Assembly (NCBI GenBank): GCA_027061805.1
Contig: JAMOWA010000024.1
Span: 1 to 52,187, forward strand
Reading direction: 5' to 3'
Source of the DNA: Thermoanaerobaculia bacterium
GTDB lineage: Bacteria > Acidobacteriota > Thermoanaerobaculia > Thermoanaerobaculales > Sulfomarinibacteraceae
DNA: 52,187 bases
Shown here piece by piece: positions 1 through 7,596 of this stretch. The notes under the pieces were generated by a model. That model had not been told where the DNA came from and did no database searches. It saw nothing but the letters and a program-made list of their open reading frames with translations. Both the position numbers and the translations under genes were made by a program. The first letter of the stretch is position 1, and every line of letters begins with the position of its first letter.

Positions 1-17
1 GCCCGGAGAACCCGGGC

Positions 18-138
18 GGGACCGCGAGAACCGTCTCCTCGTGGTCCGGAGCCAGCGAGCAAGGAGGGACTGACCGCCCGGTCGTCCCGACGCGGCGAGC
101 GCAGATCCGGGCCGCGAGGGGGCGGTTGTCGCGGTCCC
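18..138. repeat. Long imperfect palindrome P1
   Basis: GGGACCGCGAGAACCG (18-33) is complementary, with one mismatch, to CGGTTGTCGCGGTCCC (123-138). Inside it, the stretch from about 36 to 50 pairs imperfectly with about 104-120, and the apex near 66-88 is a GC-rich hairpin with a one-base bulge (GGGACTGACC against GGTCGTCCC). The whole segment can therefore fold as one stem of about 120 nt. It lies in a gene-free island and nothing in it looks like a gene. Confidence 0.7.
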
Positions 139-225
139 TTGAGAAAGTAAGGAAGCGAAGAGGTGAAGAAGTCAAGACATCCCCCGCTCGCCCGGGAGCA
201 GGGGAGCAGGGGGGCAGGGGCGAGG
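139..225. repeat. Purine-rich degenerate 7-8-bp array
   Basis: The plus strand is almost pure purine from 141 to 178, with irregular units such as GAAGAGGTGAAGAAG. It is followed at 196-225 by units of the form GGGGAGCA/GGGGGGCA. The 20-mer GGGGAGCAGGGGGGCAGGGG (201-220) recurs exactly at 51789-51808 in the last island of the window. No open frame here has protein-like composition. Confidence 0.6.
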
Positions 226-235
226 CTCGCAGAGT

Positions 236-355
236 ACGGCGCGCGGAGGGGCGGAGCCCCGGCGGGGTGCGCGCGACGGGACACCGGGCGCTCGCGCCCG
301 GGTGGACCGGAGCGGGCAGACCGCAGGCGCGGCGCAGCCGCGCCCCGCGCGCCGT
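236..355. repeat. Long imperfect palindrome P2
   Basis: ACGGCGCGCGG (236-246) and CCGCGCGCCGT (345-355) are perfect 11-bp inverted arms. Between them lie further imperfect pairing and an apex hairpin around 282-304 (GGGCGC-TC-GCGCCC). It resembles P1 in size and GC content but not in primary sequence. Confidence 0.6.
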
Positions 356-364
356 GACGTCATG

Positions 365-412
365 GTCACGGGCAGGGACAGGGACAGGGACTCGGACACC
401 GGGACGGAGGCG
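365..412. repeat. Hexamer array (GGNCAN-type)
   Basis: Consecutive 6-bp units GGTCAC, GGGCAG, GGACAG, GGACAG, GGACTC, GGACAC are readable on the plus strand. The same degenerate unit fills parts of three other islands (36185-36470, 46560-46900, 51850-52066). 413-470, up to the end of the MutS-like gene, shows nothing recognisable. Confidence 0.6.
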
Positions 413-470
413 GTCTCGGCCACCTCCGGGTGGCTGGGCGGTGGAAGAACGGCCCAGGGCGCTGTTCCGT

Positions 471-2114
471 TCAGACTCCGGAGCGGGCCTCGAGGGTGCG
501 GCGGGCGTCCCGGACGATCCCGGCCGGGAAGCCGGCGAACTCCAGGAGCGCGATGGCGTTGCTCCGCGTGGAAGGGCCCGGCCGGAGGGTGTAGTCGAAG
601 GACAGACCCTCCGCCCCCACCTCCTCCGTGAAGTGACAGACCTCGTACACGCCGTCGAGCAGGTCCACGAGCTCGCCGTCGTGGGTCGCCACGAAGACCA
701 GGTGACGCCCGTTGGCCAGGTGGCGCAGCACCCCGTATCCCCCGGCGATCCGCTCGGCCGTGTTGGTCCCCCGGAAGATCTCGTCCAGGAGGAGCAGGTG
801 GGGTTCGCGGCTCTCCGCCGCGCTCACGATCCGGTGGACCGACTCCACCTCCGCCAGGTAGTAGCTCCGCCCCTCGATCAGGTTGTCGGCCCTCCCGATG
901 GAGGTGATCACCCGGAGGAACGGGAGCGCATAGCCCGCGGCCAACGCCCGGTGACAGACCTGGGCCAGCACCGCGTTGACCCCGAGCGTCTTGAGGAAGG
1001 TGGTCTTGCCGGACATGTTGGAGCCGGTGATCAGGACCGCCCCCGCCCCCATGGTGAAGTCGTTGGGAACCGGCGTCTCGAGCAGGGGGTGGACCATTCC
1101 ACGGACGGACCAGCCGGGGCGGGGGGCGCCGTGGTCCGGTGCACAGGAGACGCGGCGCCCGCCCAGGTACGAGGCCATGGCCCGGAGCGCATCCACCTCC
1201 CCGGCCGCGAGGAAGAGCCCCCGCAGGAGCTCGTTGTGGCGGGTGAGCACGCCGTGGACGGCCCTGTACGAGAGCACGTCCACCAGGAAGAAGATCTTCA
1301 GGTACTGGGTCAGCCCCAGCCCGTCGTCCACGAGCAACGGCGCGAGGCGGCGCCGGACCACCCCGGCCACCTGGGCGCCGTCCCGGATGCGGGCCCCCGC
1401 CGGACCGAGACGCCGGAGGTCCGGCCCCGAGAGGGCCACCACCACCGAGGCCAGGCGTGCCAGCTCACCCAGCGGCTGGTGATCGGTCCTCCGCTTGTGG
1501 AGGAAGTGCACCACCGTGTTGACGGCGAACACTCCGAGCAGGAGTGGAACGGGCAGGACACCGAGGAGGCAGCCCGCCGTGATCCCCACGGCGGTCAGGG
1601 CGAGAAGCGGAGCGGAACCCTCGAGGGACCTCAGCTCCGGCAGGGGACCCCACAGGAGGCCGGCGAGGCGCGTGGCACCCCGGTGCCCGAGCGGCCACAG
1701 CGCGAGTCCCACGCCGGTACGAAGCTCCGGATCCTCCTGGAAGCCCTCGATCACCGCCCGGCGCTCCTCCAGGCGCCGTTCCTCGAGCAGGGGCTCGCGG
1801 AGCATCGCGTACAGCACCTGGGAGCCCGGGCACGACACGGTGTGGTCCATCTCGCCGAACACCTCGTCCATGTCCAGGTCGCTCCAGGTCTGCCGGTCCA
1901 GCCTGTACGCCCCTGGAGGAGGACCGCCCTCCATCAGCTCGAAGAGCCTCCGGGCCTCCTGCACGGGTGTCGGCGCCACGGACCCCGAGCCCCAGGCGGC
2001 CTCGAGCGCGGCGGACCTCACACGGCGACGGCGGCGGGCGGCCGCCACGGACAACACCCAGCCACCGAGCGTGACACCGACGGCCACCACGACCCCCACC
2101 ATCCATGGATCCAC
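471..2114 (-). CDS. Membrane-anchored MutS-like ATPase
   Basis: About 547 residues from a GTG at 2114, which has GGAGG about 10 nt upstream. The frame stays open to 2267, but that extension has no clear ribosome site. Order: an N-terminal hydrophobic helix (about 5-25) followed by arginines; a MutS core-like region; two or more hydrophobic helices (about 168-200); then the MutS ATPase with Walker A GSNMSGKTT (about 364-372) and Walker B/signature LLLLDEIFRGTNT (about 440-452). The N-terminal mismatch-recognition domain of true MutS is absent, as are the Smr nuclease and KOW parts of MutS2. Proteins of this shape are known in many phyla, usually labelled MutS-family, with unknown function. A direct role in mismatch repair is unlikely; mutL here lies in another operon. 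2115-2331 upstream shows no gene. Confidence 0.85.
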   Translation of the reverse strand: MDPWMVGVVVAVGVTLGGWVLSVAAARRRRRVRSAALEAAWGSGSVAPTPVQEARRLFELMEGGPPPGAYRLDRQTWSDLDMDEVFGEMDHTVSCPGSQVLYAMLREPLLEERRLEERRAVIEGFQEDPELRTGVGLALWPLGHRGATRLAGLLWGPLPELRSLEGSAPLLALTAVGITAGCLLGVLPVPLLLGVFAVNTVVHFLHKRRTDHQPLGELARLASVVVALSGPDLRRLGPAGARIRDGAQVAGVVRRRLAPLLVDDGLGLTQYLKIFFLVDVLSYRAVHGVLTRHNELLRGLFLAAGEVDALRAMASYLGGRRVSCAPDHGAPRPGWSVRGMVHPLLETPVPNDFTMGAGAVLITGSNMSGKTTFLKTLGVNAVLAQVCHRALAAGYALPFLRVITSIGRADNLIEGRSYYLAEVESVHRIVSAAESREPHLLLLDEIFRGTNTAERIAGGYGVLRHLANGRHLVFVATHDGELVDLLDGVYEVCHFTEEVGAEGLSFDYTLRPGPSTRSNAIALLEFAGFPAGIVRDARRTLEARSGV

Positions 2115-2331
2115 TGGCACGGCTCCTCCCCGGACGTCTGCGGTCCACACATGGTACTCCGGCACCACCAGGGAATTCCCGTAGGCCGCCTGCTCGTCCA
2201 AGGATCGCCCTCCGCGCCCGCATCCCCCAGAACGCACGACCCGACGCGGCATCGTCGCGAGGCCCACCAGACACCCGAAGCCCCCAACACGCTTCCGGCA
2301 ACAGACGGCGCAGCGAGACGTGCGCCTCTCC

Positions 2332-2514
2332 CCATTCGCCTTTCTCCGCTCGAACCGTCACGAGGCCAGCGAGGCGCCGGCAGATGTGCGCATCCCGGCC
2401 CCTCCGCGCCCGGAGGCGTAGCCCAGCTACGTCGAGGACGCGGAGGGGCCGGAAGGCGCGCAGATGCCCGTGCATCGCTGGCCGCAGCAGGTTTGAGGGG
2501 GGAAAGGCGAATGG
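2332..2514. repeat. 183-bp imperfect palindrome P3 abutting tRNA-Phe
   Basis: Outer arms CCATTCGCCTTTC (2332-2344) and GAAAGGCGAATGG (2502-2514) pair perfectly. Pairing continues with two G-U type and one true mismatch to about 2356/2490, then GGCCAGCGA (2364-2372) against TCGCTGGCC (2475-2483), then CCGGCCCCTCCGCG (2395-2408) against CGCGGAGGGGCCGG (2439-2452). The apex holds a GCGTAG/CTACG hairpin. The outer arm ends one base from the CCA end of the tRNA. It may end tRNA transcription or be an inserted palindromic element. Confidence 0.75.
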
Positions 2515-2515
2515 T

Positions 2516-2591
<76 letters not shown>

Positions 2592-2606
2592 AACCAGGCG
2601 GGGGGA

Positions 2607-2635
2607 TTTATAACGCAGGCCCCTCCGGCTGTCAA
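2607..2635 (-). promoter_or_regulatory. Sigma-70-type promoter of tRNA-Phe
   Basis: On the minus strand: -35 TTGACA (complement of 2630-2635), a spacer of exactly 17, and -10 TATAAA (complement of 2607-2612). The tRNA begins 15 nt further on. The -35 box overlaps the last codon and stop of the gene ending at 2632. This is the best consensus promoter I see in the window. Confidence 0.85.
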
Positions 2636-3012
2636 TGGAGGGGCACGGGCAGCGCCCCGTCGAAGATCTCCTCGAGCGGCCGCACCGGCAGGTCGTCCGG
2701 AACCTCGAGCTCCAGGAGCAGCATGGCCTGGCCGTGGGTCTTGCCCTGGGCGTCGGTCTTGAGGCTGGCCGTCCCGCCCCCCCCCAGCGAGTCGTGGAGG
2801 ATGAAGTTGAGGGCGTTCAGGTTGGGGACGTCGTACCGCGTGACCCCGCCCCGGCAGATCCCTGCGAAGTGACGCTCCACCCTGTCCCGGGTCAGCTCGC
2901 GCCGGAGGATCTCGAAGACCTCCGGCGAATCCGCGATGACGCCCACGTTGGAGTCGTCACCCTTGTCGCCCGACCGCGCGTGGGCGATCTGGGCCAGGTA
3001 GACCCTCTTCAT
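2632..3012 (-). CDS. AtuA-related small protein (AtuA C-terminal-like domain)
   Basis: 126 residues opening MKRVYLAQIAHARSGDKGDD, the signature of the stand-alone ferredoxin-like domain otherwise found at the C-terminus of AtuA-type acyclic terpene/acyl-CoA catabolism proteins. The conserved ARSGDKGD and the stretch NFILHDSLGGGG are both present. It starts 37 nt after the oxidoreductase beta-subunit gene and is probably the last gene of that operon, hinting at a link to acyl-CoA or oxoacid metabolism. The biochemical role of the isolated domain is not known to me. Confidence 0.8.
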   Translation of the reverse strand: MKRVYLAQIAHARSGDKGDDSNVGVIADSPEVFEILRRELTRDRVERHFAGICRGGVTRYDVPNLNALNFILHDSLGGGGTASLKTDAQGKTHGQAMLLLELEVPDDLPVRPLEEIFDGALPVPLH

Positions 3013-3049
3013 CCCCTCACCTCCACGGCGTCACCCTACCACGGCGCCG

Positions 3050-4030
3050 TCACTCGGCGGCGGGCTCGCGCTCCCCCTCGTCCACGGGAGCCTTCACGGG
3101 GGCCGGCGGCAGGGGCAGCTTCCGTCCCATCTCCACCTTGGCCCTCAGGCGCTGCCACTCCCACTCCAGGTTCCGGCGCATGGTCTCCACGTGCTCGTCC
3201 GTGAGGTGGCGGAAGCGCCCCTGGAGCTCCAGGTACTCGCGGATGTCGGTGAAGGCGGGCTCGTGGTTGATGGTGTACCGGGTCCCGTACTCCACCTCGT
3301 AGAGGGGGAAGATCCCGGTCTCCACGGCCAGCCGGGCGATCTTGACGGAGCTCCTCTCCTCGGACTTGTGACCCGCCGGGCAGGAGATCCACAGGTGGAT
3401 GAACGTGGCGCCCCTGATGCTCCTGGCCTTCTTCATCTTGCGGATGAAGTCCTCGGGGTAGGCGATGGAGGCGGTGGCGGTGTAGGGGATCCGGTGCTCC
3501 ACCATGATCTCCACCATGTTCTTCTTGGGCTCCGCCTTGGGGGTCTCCACGGGCGTGGTGGTGGTCCAGGCCCCGTAGGGGGTGGCCGAGGAGCGCTGGA
3601 TCCCCGTGTTCATGTACGCCTCGTTGTCGTAGCAGACGTAGATGATGTCGTCGTTCCGCTCCACCGCGCCCGACAGGGACTGGAAGCCGATGTCGAAGGT
3701 CCCGCCGTCGCCGGCCCAGGCCATGACGGTGATGTCGTCCCGTCCCTTCGCCGCCAGGGCGGCCCGGACGCCCGAGGCCGAGATGGCGGCCGTCTCGAAG
3801 GCCACCTGCAGGACCGGCACCTCGAGAGCCTGGTAGGGGTAGGAGCCGATGATCACGGCCCAGCAACAGGCCGGGATCACCACCATGGTGTCGGGACCCA
3901 GGGCCTTGAGCGCCAGCCGCATCCCCAGCGCCGCACCACAGCCCGGGCAGGCCATGTGCCCGGAGCGCATGATCTCGTGCTCCGGCAGGTGGAGGTTCCT
4001 CGGGTCGTACATCGTGAGGTCCACTGCCAT
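3050..4030 (-). CDS. 2-oxoacid:ferredoxin oxidoreductase, beta subunit (TPP-binding)
   Basis: 326 residues. CPGC at 28-31, Cys55/56 and the later SCPAG cysteine match the 4Fe-4S ligands of pyruvate- or ketoisovalerate-type beta subunits. GDGGTFDIG (107-115) and DNEAYMNTG (135-143) form the thiamine-diphosphate/Mg binding motif. The protein should work with the alpha subunit, whose gene ends one base upstream, to oxidise a 2-oxoacid with CoA and pass electrons to ferredoxin in the cytoplasm. NTGIQRSSATP resembles pyruvate and branched-chain types, so the substrate cannot be fixed from sequence. The C-terminal about 25 residues are Pro/Glu-rich. Confidence 0.93.
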   Translation of the reverse strand: MAVDLTMYDPRNLHLPEHEIMRSGHMACPGCGAALGMRLALKALGPDTMVVIPACCWAVIIGSYPYQALEVPVLQVAFETAAISASGVRAALAAKGRDDITVMAWAGDGGTFDIGFQSLSGAVERNDDIIYVCYDNEAYMNTGIQRSSATPYGAWTTTTPVETPKAEPKKNMVEIMVEHRIPYTATASIAYPEDFIRKMKKARSIRGATFIHLWISCPAGHKSEERSSVKIARLAVETGIFPLYEVEYGTRYTINHEPAFTDIREYLELQGRFRHLTDEHVETMRRNLEWEWQRLRAKVEMGRKLPLPPAPVKAPVDEGEREPAAE

Positions 4031-4031
4031 C

Positions 4032-5234
4032 TCAGCCTCCCTCGACCATGGTCACCGCGGCCCGTTCGCGGTCCTTCACCGGCAGGACGTCCCACCAGGT
4101 GACGGGGGCCGTGATCTTCCCCGACCAGGCACCGTCCAGCATGCCGTGGAGGTCGTCCGGCGTGATGTCCCTGCCGCCCAGGCCCGCGATGATGCCGTGG
4201 AGGACCGGCTGCTCCCCGTGGGGCAGCTCGTACAGCGCCGACTTGATCTCCTGGTGGAAGATCCCGTGGTGGCCGAAGGAGCAGTTCCGGTCCAGGATGA
4301 CCACCTTCTTCCGGCCGCCCAGGATGGCCCGGATCCGCTCCGCCGGGAAGGGCCGGAAGACCCTCAGCCGGAGCAGCCCCGCGGGCACCCCCGCCTCGCG
4401 GAGGGCGTCGATCACGGGGCGTGCCGTGGAGGCGGTGGTGGCCGCGGTCACCAGCACGAGCTCGGCGCCGTCCATGCGGTACTCCTCCACGAGGCCGTAG
4501 GGACGCCCGGTGAGCTCGCCCCACTCGCGGCCCACCTCCTCCCACACGCCCAGGGCCACGCCGTGCGCCAGGTCCATCTTCTCCCGGAACTCCATGTAGC
4601 GGTCCGGGAAGACCAGGTTGCCCAGCGCCGCCGGCCGCTCCATGTCCATCCTGTGGGGCAGCTCCAGGGGGGGCAGGAAGCGGTCCACCATCACCTGCTC
4701 CGGCACCTCCACGTCCTCGTAGGTGTGGGAGAGGAAGAAGGCGTCCAGCACCACCATGGTGGGCAGGAGCACCCTCTCCGAGACCTTGTAGGCCTGGACC
4801 ACGGAATCCACGACCTCCTGTGAGGACTGGCAGTACACCTGCATCCAGCCCGTGTCCCGCTGGGAGAGCGTGTCGTTCTGGTCCGTCCAGATGGACCACC
4901 CGGGCGCCATGGCCCGGTTCACGTCGGCCAGCACGATGGGAAGGCGACCCCCCGCCGCCCAGTGGATGAGCTCGTGCATGAGCGCCAGCCCCTGGGCCGA
5001 GGTGGCGGTGAAGGTCCGCGCCCCCGCCGAGGCCGCCGCGATGCAGCCGGCCAGCGCCGAGTGCTCCGACTCCACCTTGATGAACTGGGCCTCGAGGCTG
5101 CCCCGGGACACCATGGAAGCGATCTCCTCGATGATGGAGGTCTGGGGAGTGATGGGGTAGGCGGAGATGACCTCGGCCCGGGCCAGCCGGACGGCCTCGG
5201 CCACGGCGCCGTTGCCCTTGAGGACCTTCCTCAT
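4032..5234 (-). CDS. 2-oxoacid:ferredoxin oxidoreductase, alpha subunit
   Basis: 400 residues from the ATG at 5234, which overlaps the upstream stop as ATGA. The frame stays open far upstream, but that part is a shadow of the flavoprotein gene. SAYPITPQTSIIEEIA (about 25-40) and VESEHSALAGCIAAASAG (about 54-71) are the conserved alpha-subunit motifs; a transketolase-C-like domain fills the last 130 residues. The alpha/beta split with separate gamma and ferredoxin-like genes is the archaeal and Thermotoga-type four-component arrangement. Confidence 0.93.
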   Translation of the reverse strand: MRKVLKGNGAVAEAVRLARAEVISAYPITPQTSIIEEIASMVSRGSLEAQFIKVESEHSALAGCIAAASAGARTFTATSAQGLALMHELIHWAAGGRLPIVLADVNRAMAPGWSIWTDQNDTLSQRDTGWMQVYCQSSQEVVDSVVQAYKVSERVLLPTMVVLDAFFLSHTYEDVEVPEQVMVDRFLPPLELPHRMDMERPAALGNLVFPDRYMEFREKMDLAHGVALGVWEEVGREWGELTGRPYGLVEEYRMDGAELVLVTAATTASTARPVIDALREAGVPAGLLRLRVFRPFPAERIRAILGGRKKVVILDRNCSFGHHGIFHQEIKSALYELPHGEQPVLHGIIAGLGGRDITPDDLHGMLDGAWSGKITAPVTWWDVLPVKDRERAAVTMVEGG

Positions 5235-6937
5235 GACTTCACCTCCATCAGGCTCAGTGCATCCCGCGGGCACTCCTCCACGCAGATGCCACACCCCTTG
5301 CAGTGGTCGGCGTCGATGTCGAAGCCGAAGGCGTCCCCCCGCCTCGCGATGGCCACGTCGGGGCAGAAGTAGAGACAGTTGCAGCACTCGTTGCAGGTGC
5401 CGCAGACCAGGCAGCGCCGGGCCTCGGCCACCGCCTCGGCCTCGGTGAAGCCGCCCATGACCTCGGCGAACGAGCTCCGGCGCTCCACGGGATCCAGCTC
5501 GGGGAGCTCCGGCCGCGGCACCTCGGTGAAGTAGGCCGGGTTGAGCTGCTCCACGTAGACGGTCCGGTCCAGGTTCACGGGACGGTCCCAGAGACCCTGG
5601 ACGGGGGGGGCCTCGTCGGGAAGGCTCCCGCGGGTCAGCCAGGTGTGGACCACCGCCGCCACGCGCCGCCCCTCGCCCACCGCGGCGGTCACCGTGCCCG
5701 CCCCGGAGACCACGTCGCCCGCGGCGAAGACCCCCTCCTCGGGCGTGACGAGGCGCGCGTCGGCCGCGACCCGCCAGCCGTCGCGGGCGGCCTCGGGCAG
5801 GAACTCCAGGTCCGCACTCTCGCCGATGGCCGTCACCACGCCGTCCACCGGCACCACGAACTCCGACCCCTCCACGGGGACGGGCCTCCGGCGCCCGGAC
5901 TCGTCGGGCTCGCCCAGCTTCATCTTCACGCACTCGAGGCCTGTCACGCGGCCGTCCTCCACCACCACTCGCGAGGGGGCGGTCAGGAAGTTGAACTCGA
6001 TCCCCTCGGCCATGGCCTCGTCCACCTCGGCGGGGATGGCGGGCATCTCCAGCTTCGATCGGCGGTAGACCACCACGGGCTCCACGCCGATGCGGAGCAG
6101 CGACCGGGCCACGTCCATGGCCGTGTTGCCGCCGCCGACCACCGCCATGCGCCGCGGCAGCTCCGGCCGCTCGCCCAGCAGGATCCGCTCCAGGAGCTCC
6201 ACACCGTTGAAGACGTGGGGGTGGTCCTCGCCGGGGACCCCCAGCGGCCGCGCGCGGTGGAAGCCCACCGCCACGATCACCGCGTCGAAGCGCTCCCGGA
6301 GCTCGTCCAGGCCCACGTCGCGGCCCACCCGCGTGCCGCAGGTGAAGGTCACGCCAGCGTGCTCCACCAGGGCGATCTCGCGGTCCAGGATCTCCCTGGG
6401 AAGCCGGTAGTCGGGAATGCCCGTCCGGAGGTACCCGCCGGGGGCGGGCTTGTCGTCGAGGACCTCCACCCCGTGCCCGGCCAGGGCGAGGTTGTAGGCC
6501 GCCGCGATGCCGGCGGGACCACCGCCCACAACGGCCACCTTCTTCCCGGTGGAGGGGGCGCGTTCCGGGAGGAAGGCCGGATCGAAGGACCGGTCGCCCA
6601 GGAAGCGCTCCATGGCGTGGATGGCGATGGCGCCGCCGAAGGCGTTCCGGTTGCACTCGCTCTCGCAGGGGTGGGGGCACACCCGGCCGAGGGTGGCTGG
6701 CAGGGGATTGGCGGAGCGCCACAGGCGGGCGGCAGCGTCCAGCTGCCCCCGGGCCACCAGGTCCATGGCCTTCGAGATGTCGTTGCCCGCAGGGCACAGG
6801 TGGGAGCACGCCGGGAGCTTGTCCTCGTAGGTGGGCTGGACGTACTTCCACGTCCCGGTCCTCAGGAGCTCCGTGGAGTTGTCGGAGTAGGAGGTGAGCG
6901 GGAGATCCTCGAGGTACTTGGGGTTCAGCTCCACCAT
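5231..6937 (-). CDS. GltD-like FAD/NAD(P) oxidoreductase fused to a 2x[4Fe-4S] ferredoxin domain
   Basis: 568 residues. The N-terminal cysteine-rich part (C44, C48, C87, C91, C95) matches the Fe-S domain of glutamate synthase small subunits. GGGPAG (138-143) binds FAD and a second GGGNTA binds NAD(P). The C-terminus has CLVCGTCNECCNC and CKGCGICVEECP, giving two 4Fe-4S clusters as in a delta subunit. Sitting between gamma and alpha, it probably replaces the plain delta ferredoxin and links the 2-oxoacid oxidoreductase to NAD(P)H. Similar fusions occur in some anaerobes, but I cannot say how common they are. The neighbours are 4 nt upstream and overlapping by 4 nt downstream. Confidence 0.9.
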   Translation of the reverse strand: MVELNPKYLEDLPLTSYSDNSTELLRTGTWKYVQPTYEDKLPACSHLCPAGNDISKAMDLVARGQLDAAARLWRSANPLPATLGRVCPHPCESECNRNAFGGAIAIHAMERFLGDRSFDPAFLPERAPSTGKKVAVVGGGPAGIAAAYNLALAGHGVEVLDDKPAPGGYLRTGIPDYRLPREILDREIALVEHAGVTFTCGTRVGRDVGLDELRERFDAVIVAVGFHRARPLGVPGEDHPHVFNGVELLERILLGERPELPRRMAVVGGGNTAMDVARSLLRIGVEPVVVYRRSKLEMPAIPAEVDEAMAEGIEFNFLTAPSRVVVEDGRVTGLECVKMKLGEPDESGRRRPVPVEGSEFVVPVDGVVTAIGESADLEFLPEAARDGWRVAADARLVTPEEGVFAAGDVVSGAGTVTAAVGEGRRVAAVVHTWLTRGSLPDEAPPVQGLWDRPVNLDRTVYVEQLNPAYFTEVPRPELPELDPVERRSSFAEVMGGFTEAEAVAEARRCLVCGTCNECCNCLYFCPDVAIARRGDAFGFDIDADHCKGCGICVEECPRDALSLMEVKS

Positions 6938-6941
6938 GTGG

Positions 6942-7520
6942 TCACCTCCCGGCCGGAGCCGGCTCTGCCACCGACACCGCCACTGCCGCCGCGCGGGCGG
7001 CCTCCACGTTGGCCTCGGACTTCACCGGAACGGTGGCGCTGATGGCCTCGGCGATGGCCTCGAGGCCCACCAGGCCCGTGAACGCCGAGAACGCGCCCAG
7101 GATGGCCGTGTTGACGATGGGGGCCGTGATGGAGCCCAGGCGATGCTCCGCGGCGATGCGGGACGCGTCCACGGTGGCCAGCCGGTACGGCCCGAGGTGG
7201 GCGAAGTCCTCCGGGGGGTGGGAGCTGTTCACCAGGATCCAGCCCCCCTCCTTCAGCCCCTGGGTGACGTCCACCAGCTTCTGCAGGATCAGCGACTGGT
7301 CCAGGACGATGAGCCCGTCCGGCTCGTAGATCTCCGTGCGGACCAGGATCGGCTCCGTGTCCAGGCGGACGAAGGCGGCCACGGGCGCCCCCCGCCGCTC
7401 CGAACCGAAGGACGGGAACGCCTGGACGTGCTTCCCCTCGCGAAAGGCGGCCTCCGCGAGGATCTGAGAGGCGATCACCGTCCCCTGTCCCCCCCGGCCA
7501 TGGATCCGGATCTCGATCAT
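6942..7520 (-). CDS. 2-oxoacid:ferredoxin oxidoreductase, gamma subunit
   Basis: 192 residues. IHGRGGQGTVIASQILAEAA (5-24) and FPSFGSERRGAPVAAFVR are gamma-subunit hallmarks. It is the first gene of the operon, with a GGGAGGGGAGG ribosome site. The extreme C-terminus is alanine-rich. Confidence 0.93.
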   Translation of the reverse strand: MIEIRIHGRGGQGTVIASQILAEAAFREGKHVQAFPSFGSERRGAPVAAFVRLDTEPILVRTEIYEPDGLIVLDQSLILQKLVDVTQGLKEGGWILVNSSHPPEDFAHLGPYRLATVDASRIAAEHRLGSITAPIVNTAILGAFSAFTGLVGLEAIAEAISATVPVKSEANVEAARAAAVAVSVAEPAPAGR

Positions 7521-7544
7521 CCTCCCCTCCCTTCTGCACCGCCC

Positions 7545-7573
7545 AATTTATGTGAACCCTTTCACGAACGCAA
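7545..7573 (-). promoter_or_regulatory. Putative promoter of the oxidoreductase operon with 14-bp palindrome
   Basis: Minus strand: TTGCGT (complement of 7568-7573), 17-bp spacer, TAAATT (complement of 7545-7550). Within the spacer, GTGAACCCTTTCAC (7552-7565) is a perfect 5+4+5 palindrome, placed where a repressor would block RNA polymerase. The regulator is unknown. The -10 and -35 boxes are only moderate matches. Confidence 0.4.
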
Positions 7574-7596
7574 GAACGCGGCCGCCCTCCGGGGCG

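Noticed and set aside
4032-6851. A 939-residue fusion upstream of the oxidoreductase alpha subunit
   Set aside because: The upstream part is a low-complexity shadow of the flavoprotein frame; the true start is the ATG at 5234 in the ATGA overlap.
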